From assembly GCA_964019055.1 (NCBI GenBank), contig OZ025207.1:23070617-23134616 (forward strand): a DNA stretch of 64,000 bases, written 5' to 3'. The DNA comes from Anthopleura xanthogrammica. Its lineage: Eukaryota > Cnidaria > Anthozoa > Actiniaria > Actiniidae. The notes below the pieces were generated by a model, which was not told where the DNA came from, did not search any database, and worked only from the letters and a program-made list of their open reading frames with translations. How positions within the stretch are numbered: the first letter of the stretch is position 1; each line of letters opens with the position of its first letter. The position numbers were made by a program, and so were the translations under genes. Positions 1 to 11,600 of the stretch are shown piece after piece.

Positions 1-2862
1 ATTGAACACTCATTTCACACGTGTCCACCAAGAACCTCATGTAGATTTTAAGGGTAAGTAACCAGAAAGTATCACAATCTTGGATAACTTTCAGATGGTG
101 ATTTGGAATTTGAAATACAATGAAGTTTATTTTTTGCAAACCTAATATTGTAATAATTGCTTTTGCCCTCTTGCACTTAATGAATACTCTATAATAATGA
201 ATACTAATGAATACTAGAATACTTTCAGTATTGATTCTAAATGAAATGAAACATGTCTGTCATACTTGGCATTCGGATGTATTTTTTTGGAAACTACACC
301 AATCTCCAATCTTTTTTCCTCTTAATAAAATAGTGTACGATATAATTACTTTCATTAGTTATTCTAAGGTTAATATTTCCTTCTGATATACTATTTATTG
401 AATTTCTTGTGTGTATACATTTTCTTCCCTTTAAAACTAATTTTGATTTTGCTTAGATAGATCATCAATTTATACGTTTAGTAACTTTCTCTTCTTCTTT
501 ATTATTATTTTCTTGTTAACACAAACCCGCCTAGATTAGCTTAGCTATTTGCGGGGCAGTGTATTTTATTTCATTGATGTAAATAATCTTGAAATATAAA
601 TAAATAAATAAATAAAAAAAACACCCGCCATCCATTCATCCCCCCCCCCCCCCCCCCCCCCCACAACACACACACACACACCCTCAAAACACACACACTG
701 GCACCTCCCACCCACTCTTTCTCATCCCACCGTTCGTGCACCTATTAAGTCAGTCGTTCTTTTAGGTTCACACAGCCATAGGAAGAACAGCTGAGGTCCT
801 GAGCAACTTGCTGAAGTTCAACATGAGCGCTGTTCTTCTACGTAATGCGTATTATCACTTCGAGAGCTTGGTCGAACATGGATATGACTATTATTGTAAC
901 CGATGTGGAATCCATCCACCTGTGCTAAATTGGGACTTGTGCAAAAAGGGATGCTTTGCTTTGCCATGTGAGTTTTACAATTTTTTGCCTTATCATGATA
1001 TTTTTTATGAATGATCTCTTTGTTTCAAGGAATTGGAACGTAACGGGTGCTTTCTTCTAGAATAGCGCGGATCAAACACTACCGCCAAACATATGATGCT
1101 GCGGCACCTCCCTGTGCTGTTTGAGTAGATTTCTTTACTTTTTGTTGTTGTTAATTTAGTGGACGACCTAGTTGTTGATGAGTGTTTTGATGACGGAACA
1201 GAACAAGACGAAGTCGATATTGAAAAATTCTGGAACCTTGTTGAAAAATCACAGATCGCTCTTGGGTTCAAGAAAGGTATAGCAGTGTTAAAATTTTATC
1301 GTTATGTAGTAATAAAATCAGTTGGTAAACACTTTGAATCAAAGTTCAAATTACAACCTTCCTTTTTTACAGGTAACGCAAATCCGTATGTTGTTAAGCC
1401 AACGTACAATTTTTGGGCGCCATGGTTAGGTGTACAACAGCGAACACCGGAAAGCTAGAAAAGGAAAGATATCCGACGGTGAAGTGGATGAAACAGACAA
1501 CAATTTGAGTGAGGAAGAACTAGTGGAAATGATGCATTTTTCCCAGGTACTTAAGTTCATCTGTTTCTCAATATCTTTCAGCAAACCAAATGAATGTCCA
1601 TCATTCTCAATGCTCTTGTTGTAATCTGAAATTATCTGTAATCTGAAAACAGAAACAATGGAGAAAATAATGGTTCTAAACAATTAGAAGACAGAACGCC
1701 ATCTACTATGCATGTTCCTAATGTTCCAAAAGAATGCCAAAAAGAGGTATGAATGTTAATAATTTTAATATTCTCTGCGGTTTTCTTGATTTGTTTTGGC
1801 CTTCATGAAGTATAAATGCATTTTATTTCACGAGGGTGACACATCATGACAGTTATAATTTTCACAATCATACTGATGACCCAGTGACATTCAAAAGGTA
1901 TACTTAGAGATATTTTCCATGAACTCTGCCAACAGATAGAATGCATATGGAGTGGCCTCGACAGCAATATGACGCCTGCGACAATTTTGATGTGGAGGGA
2001 AAACTGGACAATAACCTGGAGAGATTTCAAGACGTTACAGGATGAAACACCATCAAACGAACTGCATAGTGCAAAGGAACAGACTCCTCAAGGATGGCTC
2101 AACGACGAGGTCTGGTAGTTCTAAACCTGTAGACCGTAGCAATTCGGAAAAACAATTTTGCAAACACACGTTGCATCCAACACGATATCGATTACATTTT
2201 ATGTTTTTCTTTAGCATCCATTTATTAGCATCACTATATTATTCCCTTTTCCCATCTCCTTAGGTGGTAAACGTCTACATGAAGTACCTGGAAGACATTT
2301 CTCATTTCAAGGTGTGATTTTTATAATGTAATTGCATAGTGTTTTATAGTATACTTTCAGGCGAAAATTGTGCCATTTACGTTAGTATACTCATGTATAC
2401 GCAATTTAACCTTCCAGAAAAACAACGAGGTAATTGCGTTTGACTCCTTCTTCATGGAAGGGCTTCAACGTTGCAGAGGAAATGCCAAAGATATGGCAAG
2501 ATTTAGGATGTCAAAGGTATTTGACATAAAAGAATTAAATGATCTTGATTGTTCAAAACTTTGAAGAAGAAAAAACAGGTGCATGCGGGGAAAAATGATA
2601 ATGAATCTTTGATGCTTTGTCTTTATCAGGGGAATCCATTAGACAAAGTCTTATTGCTATTTTCGTTAAATCATGGCAATTGCCACTGGTGCCTAGGGGT
2701 AAGATATGTATCTATGTTTTCGTTCAGTTCAATACCGGATCGTTGTTCGCTTCACTAACAACATTTCTCATACAATTAAACAGGTTGTTAACATGAAGTT
2801 AAAGACAATCGGTTACTATGATCCTTTGGGTGGTCTGTATCATGCTTTCGCCGAAAATATAA

Positions 2863-2906
<44 letters not shown>

Positions 2907-4922
2907 TGATTATGATGATAATGAAAAGTTATCGCTAATCGAGCTTTAAACAACTTGCTCTAGATTGTATTTGAATGCCAGACTCGAAGAACCAGACATC
3001 TTGAACCCTGAGATATGGCCAGAACGAAATATAATGTATGATGTTCAGACTGATGGAAAGAGCTGTGGGGTTTTCGTTTTGAAAGTAAGTACTTTCCTTA
3101 GAAATAAAAGGATAGAAGAGAAGGAAAAAGGAGAAAAATGAAAAACTAAAACGCAAAATGTTATTTCTATTTATTTGTAGATGGCAGAGTGCCTCGTGAA
3201 AAACGAAAATATAACATTCACGCAGGTACGCATAAAAGGAGAAGTCTGAATACCGTATTGCAAGTCTGAATTGTTTGTTAACTGATTATATTTGTCTGTA
3301 GATGCAATCTAATGAACTGCGTTTAAACATCGCGCATGTATTGCTGCACTGGGAAGAGGTTTTTGCCGATAAAGAGCGAAAGGAGTTCGATGAGGCGGAA
3401 GAAGATACCTTGGGATCGCACGAAGATGTACCTTACATCACAAATACCCCTTCACCACTGCAACACATCGAGTCCTGTTCAAACGATGAAAATAACTTCG
3501 ACAGTTTGCCGCAGAACGAAAGAATACTGAGAAGGCGGTCAAAGCTAAAGGTAATTTCATGATCTTGTAGATATCAGTATTGAAATTTCAGTATTCCACG
3601 GTATGCCACTCGAAACCATTGTATAACTAGTATATATGCATGTATTTAGGTATGTGCGCGTGCGTAGAATCGCAAATATTTGTTTAAATGCATGATCATT
3701 ATTGAACTCTTCTCCTTTAACTATTTAGAGAAAGTACAAATCAGAAGAGTGGGAGCTATGTTCCAGACGCAAAGAAATGAAGCGTGAGGTACATTTAAAC
3801 CCTAAAGTGTTCTCCCACTTTGAATTTCCCGAAACACTGAAAACTCGCGGGAATACTCTAATATATATTGATTTAATTTCCTAAAGGGTTACTGGCATCG
3901 GGAGGATTAGCAAAAGACTACGCGGGGACTACTTCCACTAGTTTTTTGTTTGTTTGTTTGTTTTTGCTTGAGGGGCATTTTGATCACCAATTTGCGGAAT
4001 TGACGTGGTATTGCTTTTAAATGAATGAACAATAAAATGACGAGTTCAATCTCTTCAAGGAGCCGACAAGTGGAAGTGATCATGAAAAAGTATCAGACGA
4101 GATAAGCAGCAAAAGGTAACCGTATAGTTGCATATCTTCTCGAAATGTATATCACTTATTGAAATGATGACTCCTTGTGACAGATTAAGAGAGAACGTAC
4201 GTAAGCTTTCTGAAACCAGCAAGTTGAACTTACTAAGCTTGATCAATGTACTTCTTTTGGCATGAATATTAGAAATTGCAATGTTCACAAAATGTCCTTT
4301 TTTAGCTGTTTCTTCATTTCTGTTTTAAGTGTTTATATATGAGCCGAATCATGAGCCGAATCTAATGACATCAGAGACTACCGCCTTATTAAACATTGTG
4401 TTCTATTCATGAGAAGATTGATGCTTGAAACTGGACTAAGAGACAAAAATTAGAAAAACTAAAATGACAAAATTGACACAATTCCCTTTTTTCACCTTTC
4501 TCTAAAGGATGGAAAAGACTACCCTCGAAGACAGAGTATTGTCTTTTTGCGACAAGCTAGAAAGCGAAGGCGCCATGGATGAAATATTAGAAGCAGCACG
4601 AAACATTTCCAAGCAGCTACCAAAGGACCTAGGAAAAGGAGGGAAAGTAGGAGGTGCTTTATTGGACTCCTTAGACGAGGAAATAAAGCTTCCACTATAT
4701 GCTCGTATACAAGCGTCAGAAGATCTCGCTTCAGCTGTAGACGACGCGGTGGAGCAAAGATACCAGTCCAGACTGGTACCGACGAATAAGGCCATCGACA
4801 ATGTTTATAGCAAGTCAGACGATACAATATTTGTTGATGCCAATATGACTTTTAAATTGTTTGTTCTCATGAGATTTTATGTAAGTGGTGTAATTATAAG
4901 ACGTTTCATAGATTCTAATTAG
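1..4922 (+). CDS. Ulp1-type (C48) cysteine protease gene, 5'-incomplete, possibly transposase-associated
   Basis: The gene runs off the left edge. Exons read from splice sites: 766-967, 1160-1276, 1373-1429, about 1430-1546, 1653-1746, 1936-2109, 2264-2311, 2418-2516, 2630-2698, 2784-2863, 2964-3084, 3181-3225, 3302-3550, 3729-3788, 4060-4115, 4508-4922 (stop); a donor at 54 suggests one more exon at 1-53. From 1936 on the frame closes across every intron. The protease part carries the Ulp1 hallmarks in order: GWLNDEVVN at the domain start, NCHW (catalytic His), YYDPL (Asp), and VQTDGKSCGVFVL (Gln and Cys). The family cleaves SUMO/ubiquitin-like conjugates. The upstream exon codes a CNRCGIHPP...C...C cluster and a later WAPWLG motif, of a kind seen beside KDZ-type transposases; that link is inference. 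The frame breaks near 1430 and the phase does not match into 1653, so the N-terminal part may be decayed or mis-modelled. A 137-residue acidic/helical tail ends the protein. Confidence 0.7.
601..762. repeat. poly-C, CA-rich and AAAT low-complexity tract in intron
   Basis: An (AAAT)n run, a run of more than 20 C and a CA-rich stretch lie just upstream of the exon at 766. Poly-C tracts of this sort recur in the window (about 22694, 27047 and 33001) and are likely assembly-fragile. Confidence 0.8.
2864..2924. repeat. (ATA)n/(ATG)n microsatellite
   Basis: A perfect trinucleotide run starts at the splice donor after the exon ending at 2863 and degrades into GATGAT units. It sits inside the protease gene intron. 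Confidence 0.9.
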
Positions 4923-5182
4923 AGAAACAACGAATTCAGGGTGATCACGTTGAGGAAAATCTCGAATTATACAGTGTAAAATCTTAAAAAAAAAAATAAA
5001 AAAAATGCGTTTCACGGGATATATAATGCCCATTTCAAGTCAAATCACATTTCTCAAAATAACCCTTTCCTACCCTGAGAATTGTTATCATAGAATAGGT
5101 AAATGTAACGTATTTATAGTGATCTCACTTAAGCACAAACTCAGTACTTACTTGTCTGCAAAAATAGGCAATATAAATCTTA

Positions 5183-5935
5183 TGACCTGTGACGTCATGT
5201 TGTCAGGGGGGGTTGGGTGACCATCGTTGGCATACAAAGACTTTGGTAGGGCAATTAAGTATAATAAAATTCTTTTTAAAAAACTGGCGATAATGTTATC
5301 TTAGTAAGTCACGTGATATGTGACGTCATACACCCAAAATTGTTGGGGTGACTGAAAAGGCACGTGACTACAATCCTGCCAAGTTTCGTGGTCACAGCTC
5401 GTATTGCAGCGGAGAAACTGGGACAGGGGCCACCAGACGTGTGTGGGGCCACCATACGTGGGGCCACCATACGTGGGGCCACCAGACGTTGGTACGATGG
5501 GGTCACCAAAGGTGTGTTAGAATGGGAGACGGGAAATGTTTAATTTCTGGCTTGTGTCTGTGTAAGTAGTGTTACAGACGGTTTATCGTCATTTTTTAGT
5601 CAGAAAACGCTTCTTTGAGGTCACGTGACCTGTGACGTCATGTTGTCAGGGGGGGTTGGGTGACCATCGTTGGCATACAAAGACTTTGGTAGGGCAATTA
5701 CGTCTAATAAAATTCTTTTTAAAAAACTGGCGATAATGTTATCTTAGTAAGTCACGTGATATGTGACGTCATACACCCAAAATCTTTGGGGTGACTGACA
5801 AGGCACGTGACTACGACCCTGCCAAGTTTCGTGGTCACAGCTTGTATAGCAGGGGAGAAACTGGGACAGGGGCCACCAGACGTGTGGGGCCACCAGACGT
5901 GGGGCCACCAGACGTTGGTGGAACGTGCCAACCCC
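5183..5935. repeat. Tandem duplication of a ~330-bp unit (444-bp spacing), rich in TGACGTCA and CACGTG sites
   Basis: Copy 1 is about 5183-5515 and copy 2 about 5627-5935; they are near-identical over most of their length. Each contains TGACGTCAT (CRE-like) twice, TCACGTGA or CACGTGAC (E-box-like) twice, and ends in a short 16-bp tandem array of GGGGCCACCAGACGTG. It lies between the protease gene and the GPCR gene. No coding sense is seen; the open frames here are by-products of the repeat. Confidence 0.75.
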
Positions 5936-5994
5936 TACTCTACAGTTTCCTTAGAAAAACGAGTTCTATCGTCTTCCTTTCATTCAAAGAGGAT

Positions 5995-6192
5995 TAATTT
6001 ACCGACGCGTTGTGTGAACTGATCACTTAGTGATCAGACAAGCTGGTTTACTTTTTAAGTTCTATTCAAGTTTTTGAGCAATGTATTATTTAAGCATATT
6101 ATTCATTGCTAAAAAGGTTGAATAGAACTTAAAAAGTAATACAGCTTGCATGATACTAAGTGATTTCACACAATTAACGCGTCGGTAAATTA
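5995..6192. mobile_element. Foldback (hairpin) MITE, ~198 bp
   Basis: The left half, beginning TAATTTACCGACGCGTTGTG, is the imperfect reverse complement of the right half ending in CGCGTCGGTAAATTA, so nearly the whole element folds into one hairpin centred near 6095. It has no coding capacity. It sits about 350 bp upstream of the GPCR start codon. Confidence 0.75.
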
Positions 6193-6538
6193 ACCCAGGG
6201 AACTTTAATTTGTTTAACATGGAAGATCCCACAAAAAGAAATAAAGACGATATAAAAGGATTATTAACACGTAATAACCAAGAAACCTCAGTTTCCAAAG
6301 CCGAAAACACAAAAAGCTTTAGAAAATTACACCAGAGAGAACTTTATTAATGTTCAATTTCTTCACTATAATAACGATTTCAAACACTGACATTCGCAGT
6401 CGGAAACTTTTTTCATGATAATTTCGTTTTGTTAATTATGTTGAAGGCCAAATATATTTTAGTTCAGTTCAGGAGTCAGTTCGTCAGTAGAACATTGAAG
6501 GTGGAAGAGACAGGATCGTTCTCAGTTCAGCTCAAACC

Positions 6539-7531
6539 ATGAACGGTTCGGACAACATAACGCAAAGCAGTTTGTCGTGCATCAGTGTACCTGATAATCC
6601 AGAACTTGTTCTTACTGTAAAGATAATGGCAATCTTGTTAGTGGGTGGATTTGCTGTGTTTGGCAATATTTTGATCATCTTCCTCGCTGCCAGATTCACC
6701 GTGAAAAGGAACATCCATCATTTGATCATCAACATGGCCGTTTCAGATATTCTCGTTGCAATCATTAATTCGTATCACAACCTTCGTCGTCTACTTGGTC
6801 TTCCATATCTCTGGGAACTTTTGGATAATGAAGTTTTTGCGAACATCTTATGTAAGGCTTACGACTTCTTCGGCTATACTTCCATTTCTGTGACTTTGAC
6901 TACACTTTTGATAATAAGTGTGGAACGGTTTAGATCAACCAAGTTAACTGTACACAGAGTTCGTCCATACACGTTGAAGAAACGTCTGACACTAGTCTCT
7001 TGCTCTTGGCTGCTTCCTATGGGACTTACGGTCTACAGTGCTTGGTATCACAGAATCGTCAAGGAGGGCAATACTAATGTATGCTATCCAAACTTTTCGA
7101 CGACTTTTTTCCTTCTGTACTCTTTTGAACAAGTTTGTATTCTTGTTATGATGTGTTTAGTTGTGATATTGAATATCATGACTTCATTCAGACTTTGGAA
7201 ATCACGTCGAACTTTCGCGCAAGGCAATTTTTCTGACGAACAAAATAGAACTAGAGAAAAACGAACAGCTAAGGCAGTGAAAATGGTGTTGTGTTCGCTT
7301 CTACTTTACACCTGTTGTTATCTTCCAATTTTTCTCTACGAGTTCTTTTTCGCTTTCCACAACGCCAAAGTGTTTTCAGTATTTCAGCCATATTACTGGT
7401 GCACTATTGATGTGACAACGTTATATTTTGTGCTTCCTTTTCTTTTACTAGTCAACTCTTGCTTCAGTCCTTGTATTTATATTGTTTTTCTAACTGAATT
7501 CAGACAAGCAGCTAAAAGACTATTGTACTAG
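6539..7531 (+). CDS. Class A (rhodopsin-like) G protein-coupled receptor, single coding exon
   Basis: A 330-residue seven-transmembrane protein with a short N-terminus carrying two N-glycosylation sequons (NGS, NIT). Class A landmarks: GN in TM1 (residues 42-43), AVSD in TM2 (D70), Trp in ECL1 (W92), TM3 Cys105 paired with Cys182 in ECL2, CCYLP in TM6 (259-263) and NSCFSPCIY in TM7 (306-314). Two motifs deviate: the TM3 DRY box reads ERF (129-131) and NPxxY reads SPCIY. A basic third loop follows TM5. Intronless coding is typical of expanded cnidarian receptor families. Ligand cannot be told; the general look is peptide-receptor-like. The first ATG lies just after CAAACC and fits the family length. 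AATAAA signals follow within 120 bp of the stop (about 7620-7650). Confidence 0.9.
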   Translation: MNGSDNITQSSLSCISVPDNPELVLTVKIMAILLVGGFAVFGNILIIFLAARFTVKRNIHHLIINMAVSDILVAIINSYHNLRRLLGLPYLWELLDNEVFANILCKAYDFFGYTSISVTLTTLLIISVERFRSTKLTVHRVRPYTLKKRLTLVSCSWLLPMGLTVYSAWYHRIVKEGNTNVCYPNFSTTFFLLYSFEQVCILVMMCLVVILNIMTSFRLWKSRRTFAQGNFSDEQNRTREKRTAKAVKMVLCSLLLYTCCYLPIFLYEFFFAFHNAKVFSVFQPYYWCTIDVTTLYFVLPFLLLVNSCFSPCIYIVFLTEFRQAAKRLLY

Positions 7532-8680
7532 TAATGAATAGCACTGAACTTAGTAGTCTATTATTATGGAAAACAATTCTTGTACTATATCATTTCCACG
7601 TGTAAACAATGTAAAGTAAAATAAACTATGTATCACTAACGATAAATAAAAAATATTTGATGTAATAGATCAAAAACGTGTGAGAATTTCTATCAGGGGA
7701 TCCAGACATGCACCGAGGGATGAAGAAAAGCACGAGGCCGTTTTTGATTTTTCTTTTGAAATCGAATTCCAGACATGAGCACCGAAAATGTCAGCGAAAA
7801 TTTACTAGGAGATTACATAGATGCGAGGTAGAGATTGAGACTGACTGAGAGGGATTAAAATGGGATTGAACGTCAGAAACTTACTGGAAATAGTGGGGAA
7901 AAGGTGCTGGGAGTAAGATATCGAACGTGGCCTATAGTTTATTTGTGGCCCGAGTACAGTAGCCTCAATCTTTCGCCCGAGCGCAGCGAGGGTGCAAACG
8001 ATGCTACAAGGGCCACAAATAAACAATATGTACGACAAAAGTCATGTCATTATCATTATCATTAATATACAAGACCAAATTATACAAAGTCTTCAATATC
8101 AAAAGTTAGAATTTTAATAAAACATTTTTATTCAAAAATAAAGTTTTTATACGTACAAGACAAGAAAACATCAAACGCAACCGCTTTGAAATGGTTTCCT
8201 TAAGATTTGATTGGCTGACAGAAGTCGTAAGACATTCTCTCAACCAATCAGATCGAAGCAGGGCGATACATGCATTTGCGCTTGGTGCTTGGCGCTTGGC
8301 GTTTGGCCCGCTAGACTGAACGTTTTAGTGAGGGCAGTTTAATATTTGGCCTTGTATATTGATCATAATGCATTCACTTCCCTTCCGGATATACACAATA
8401 TAAATTCTTTTTTTTTATATAAACCGGCAAGGTTGTCAAAATTTTATTTTACTTTGATTCAACTGATTTGGTAATTTTCGTCAACATTCGCTCGTCGGTT
8501 TGTTTTTCTGTCGCTAGGTCGGTCCGTCTGTCTGTCCGTCTGCCTACTATCCACCTGTCTGCCAGTCTGTCCATCCGTCGGTCTGTCACTGAGTCTGTCT
8601 GTCCTTCCTTACTTCAATGTTTCTATCTATGAATCAATCTTTTTTATCTATTCGTTTGACCGTCCGTCTTTCCGCATTTC
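7532..8680. other. Intergenic region, convergent 3' ends of the GPCR and NPEPL1 genes
   Basis: It contains the GPCR polyadenylation signals (near 7620-7650), a small hairpin at 7936-8025 and a degenerate GTCT/GTCC tetranucleotide stretch at about 8510-8600. No gene is seen. Confidence 0.6.
7936..8025. repeat. Short inverted repeat
   Basis: GTTTATTTGTGGCCC and its reverse complement GGGCCACAAATAAAC bound about 60 bp that are GC-rich in the middle. It could be a small MITE or a stem-loop. Confidence 0.6.
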
Positions 8681-11600
8681 TTAATCAGCTTCTTTAGAGG
8701 GTAGGCTCGGAGCGATACCTTTTAGCAAACTGTTAGATGAACTTTGACCAAACAAAGTCAGCAACAAAGCCACACCGTATCCAGTAGCCCTTTCTCCCTG
8801 TTGGTAAAAAAAACTGGTTATTAAAATGACACATTCCAAGTTATATCTCAAGCTTCGTGTTAAACAGTCTCCTTATTAAATGTATATGTGATCGTACCAT
8901 ATACCATGATCGTACCCATCTGGGGCTCAGAATTTTTTCTGAGTCCATTCAGTATGGTACGATCACATATACATTTCATATTCCATCACCATACGCAAAA
9001 CCAACATTATCAAGTCTCCTTATTGGTCGAAAAGGAAACGAGCAAGGAACTGGGACGAGTATTGAATTTTAATCAAATTAGCAAAAACGTTTTATCATCT
9101 GATAAAGCATTTCAAGATTAGTAACAGTTGTGATAAAAAGTTAAATTTTACACTGTAAAAAATAAGAAAGATCACTTACTGACGTTTCGCTACTAGTAAA
9201 ATTTAACTTTTTATCGCAACTGTTTCATTAGAAACACCAACGCAGCCCACACTAGCTTACCGCTAGTTATCATTTCTTCAAGATTAGTAAGTCTGGCAAA
9301 TTTGTATTTTGTTAAAAAGAACCAGAGTTACAAGGCTAAATATTTAGAGAGAATGTGCGGTTTGGGGGCCTGGACAAGGCGCCAACTCGGTGCATTACGG
9401 TTTAGCTTTGGTACAAACATCTCTTATTCATCGTGCCTTATATGGTGTGGTTTGTACCCAAGCTAGACCACAATGCATCCAAAAATCAACTTTTAAGTGA
9501 AATAAGGACCACACGGTTGTTTAGCCACAGGCCCTCGTAAACGCCAAGACTTTATAATTGTTTTTTTTTTCTTTCTATTTTTTTTTTTTTTTTTTTTTTG
9601 CCTTACCGATTCCACAGGGCTTGCCATGTCAATGTGGATCCAAGCACCAGGATAATCAAATCCCAAATGAGCTCCTTCAAAGAAAACAAGATCAAAATAT
9701 GTTAATACCTCGGTTTAGTCACGGCCTTAACGAAATAAGAAATAAAAAAATAAATCTCTTTATTTAAGTATCTAGTTGTTCTAGCGCTTTCGCACTAATT
9801 GGGGACACTTTTAACTCACACACACTACCACTACATTCAATATTCTATGCACACAACGCTCAACTCACAACCCTCAACTCACATTTTTACGGAGGGGGGA
9901 AACCGGAGAAAACCCTCGTAGCATAGGAAAGAACAACACATCAAATATAGTGTCCGCAGGGCTCGAACCAGTGACCCGAACCTTTGGGACCACAGTGGTG
10001 AAAGACGACGCGTTAGCAGCGTACGCCAACCATGCTATCCAGCATGGGTAGAGAGAATAATATGCGTAATGGATAAGTTGCGAGCCTTAATGTGAGCGAC
10101 TGAAGAAGACTGCCGTTAGGTCTTTGACAACTTCAAGTCGACTGAAAAATGAGCCAGTTCAACTAGAAACCGTGGACAGCTGTTTCGGCCTGTATTGGGC
10201 CTCGTCAGCACGGTGTGTCTAGTGAACTGGCAAGATCCCACGGAAATTAGTAGATGAGAGCTAAGGCACTAGGCCATGTGGGATAGAGAGAGATTAGTCC
10301 CCCTGTCCCCTCCCGATATACATCTGTGATATGGACACTGTAATGATATAAAGTAAGACTCGATGGTAATAAAAAAGTAGACAATCTTATATATCACATG
10401 CAACACCTACCGATGAACAATCCAGCACAAGAACTCTGTGCGTTGTCGCGATTCTGAAACATGAAGTATCGCCATCATTATTCACTGAAAATTCCTCAAA
10501 ATACCAGCAAAGACGAGAAAACTGAAGGACCATTTAAGAAGTAATCAAAATAATTCGGCTCAAAAGGCATTGGTGGATCACGAGGGGTCAAAAGCCAAGA
10601 AGTACATAGATACCATGATGGTATCTGAGGGGGCAAACAACTACGAATCAGGAGATTTGAGAAGCTTTCTTGAAACTAAAGGCGCTGAAAGGGTTCAACA
10701 AATATACATAATTTTGACAAACCTTGACAGAGTTCTTCATGTCAGCTACAACACTTGAAAATTCACAGAAATGGAGCTCAGGGCAGTATGGCAGAGGATG
10801 CTGTAAGAAACAGATTAATATGTCACGTGTAAAATACAGTACACTTTGCAAGGATAGTTCTGGTGACGGGTTATCTGATCATTGGCATTGTCTTTTTAGG
10901 ATCAAGGGTGGTGTAGCGGTGCTGCACTCGCCTCTCACCTCTAGGGTCTCGGGTTCGATTCCTGGACTAGGCATCACATGTGAGACGAGTTTGTTAGGTC
11001 TCTCCCTTGATTTGAGGGTTTTTCTCCAAGTTCAACGGTTTCCACCCTCTAAAAAACCTAACACGCTAAATTCCCATTCGCTCTGTGCCCTGACTTTGAT
11101 AAGCCTAAAGGTTGTTTTAGGATATCTTTGGTTTGGGTGTAATGTTCATGTTTCCCATTTTAGGCCATGTGTCATTTCCTAGAGTACCATTTCTTTTTTT
11201 AACGGTTGCGCACGAGAAGACACATGAATATGGACACAACTGAAACAAAGAATCTTAATATTCTCAATAGCAGATACCCGAGTACACTCCATGCCTTCAA
11301 ACAATAGTCTCAATTTGAGGTATTTGGGTCAGTTTCTATACATTCACCGTTTTATATTGTTGATCCAAATGGCTCGACTTTAAACAGTTGTTTCAAGGCA
11401 ATGGAGTGTAACCCTGATATCTGCTATTTAATCACGACAAAATCAAAATTGGAAGGATCATTCGCTCTTATTTTCTATGCCATACCTAATTATCATTCTT
11501 TCAATCCACCTTTTCGACGATAGGCTTTCACGTGGTGCCGTAGTTTTACGATCACCAAAAAGTTCGGACACTCTAGTTGAATTGTCATAAGATCGCACTA

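Noticed and set aside
8857..9121. Overlapping ORFs of 71-77 residues on the plus strand
   Set aside because: They lie in an intron of NPEPL1 over hairpin repeats and show no domain.
9950..10040. A and B box promoter motifs suggesting a tRNA gene
   Set aside because: No cloverleaf with a sensible acceptor stem; the context fits a tRNA-derived SINE, as at 10901.
10724..11182. 152-residue plus-strand ORF
   Set aside because: It spans an antisense NPEPL1 exon and a SINE; no protein-like conservation is expected.
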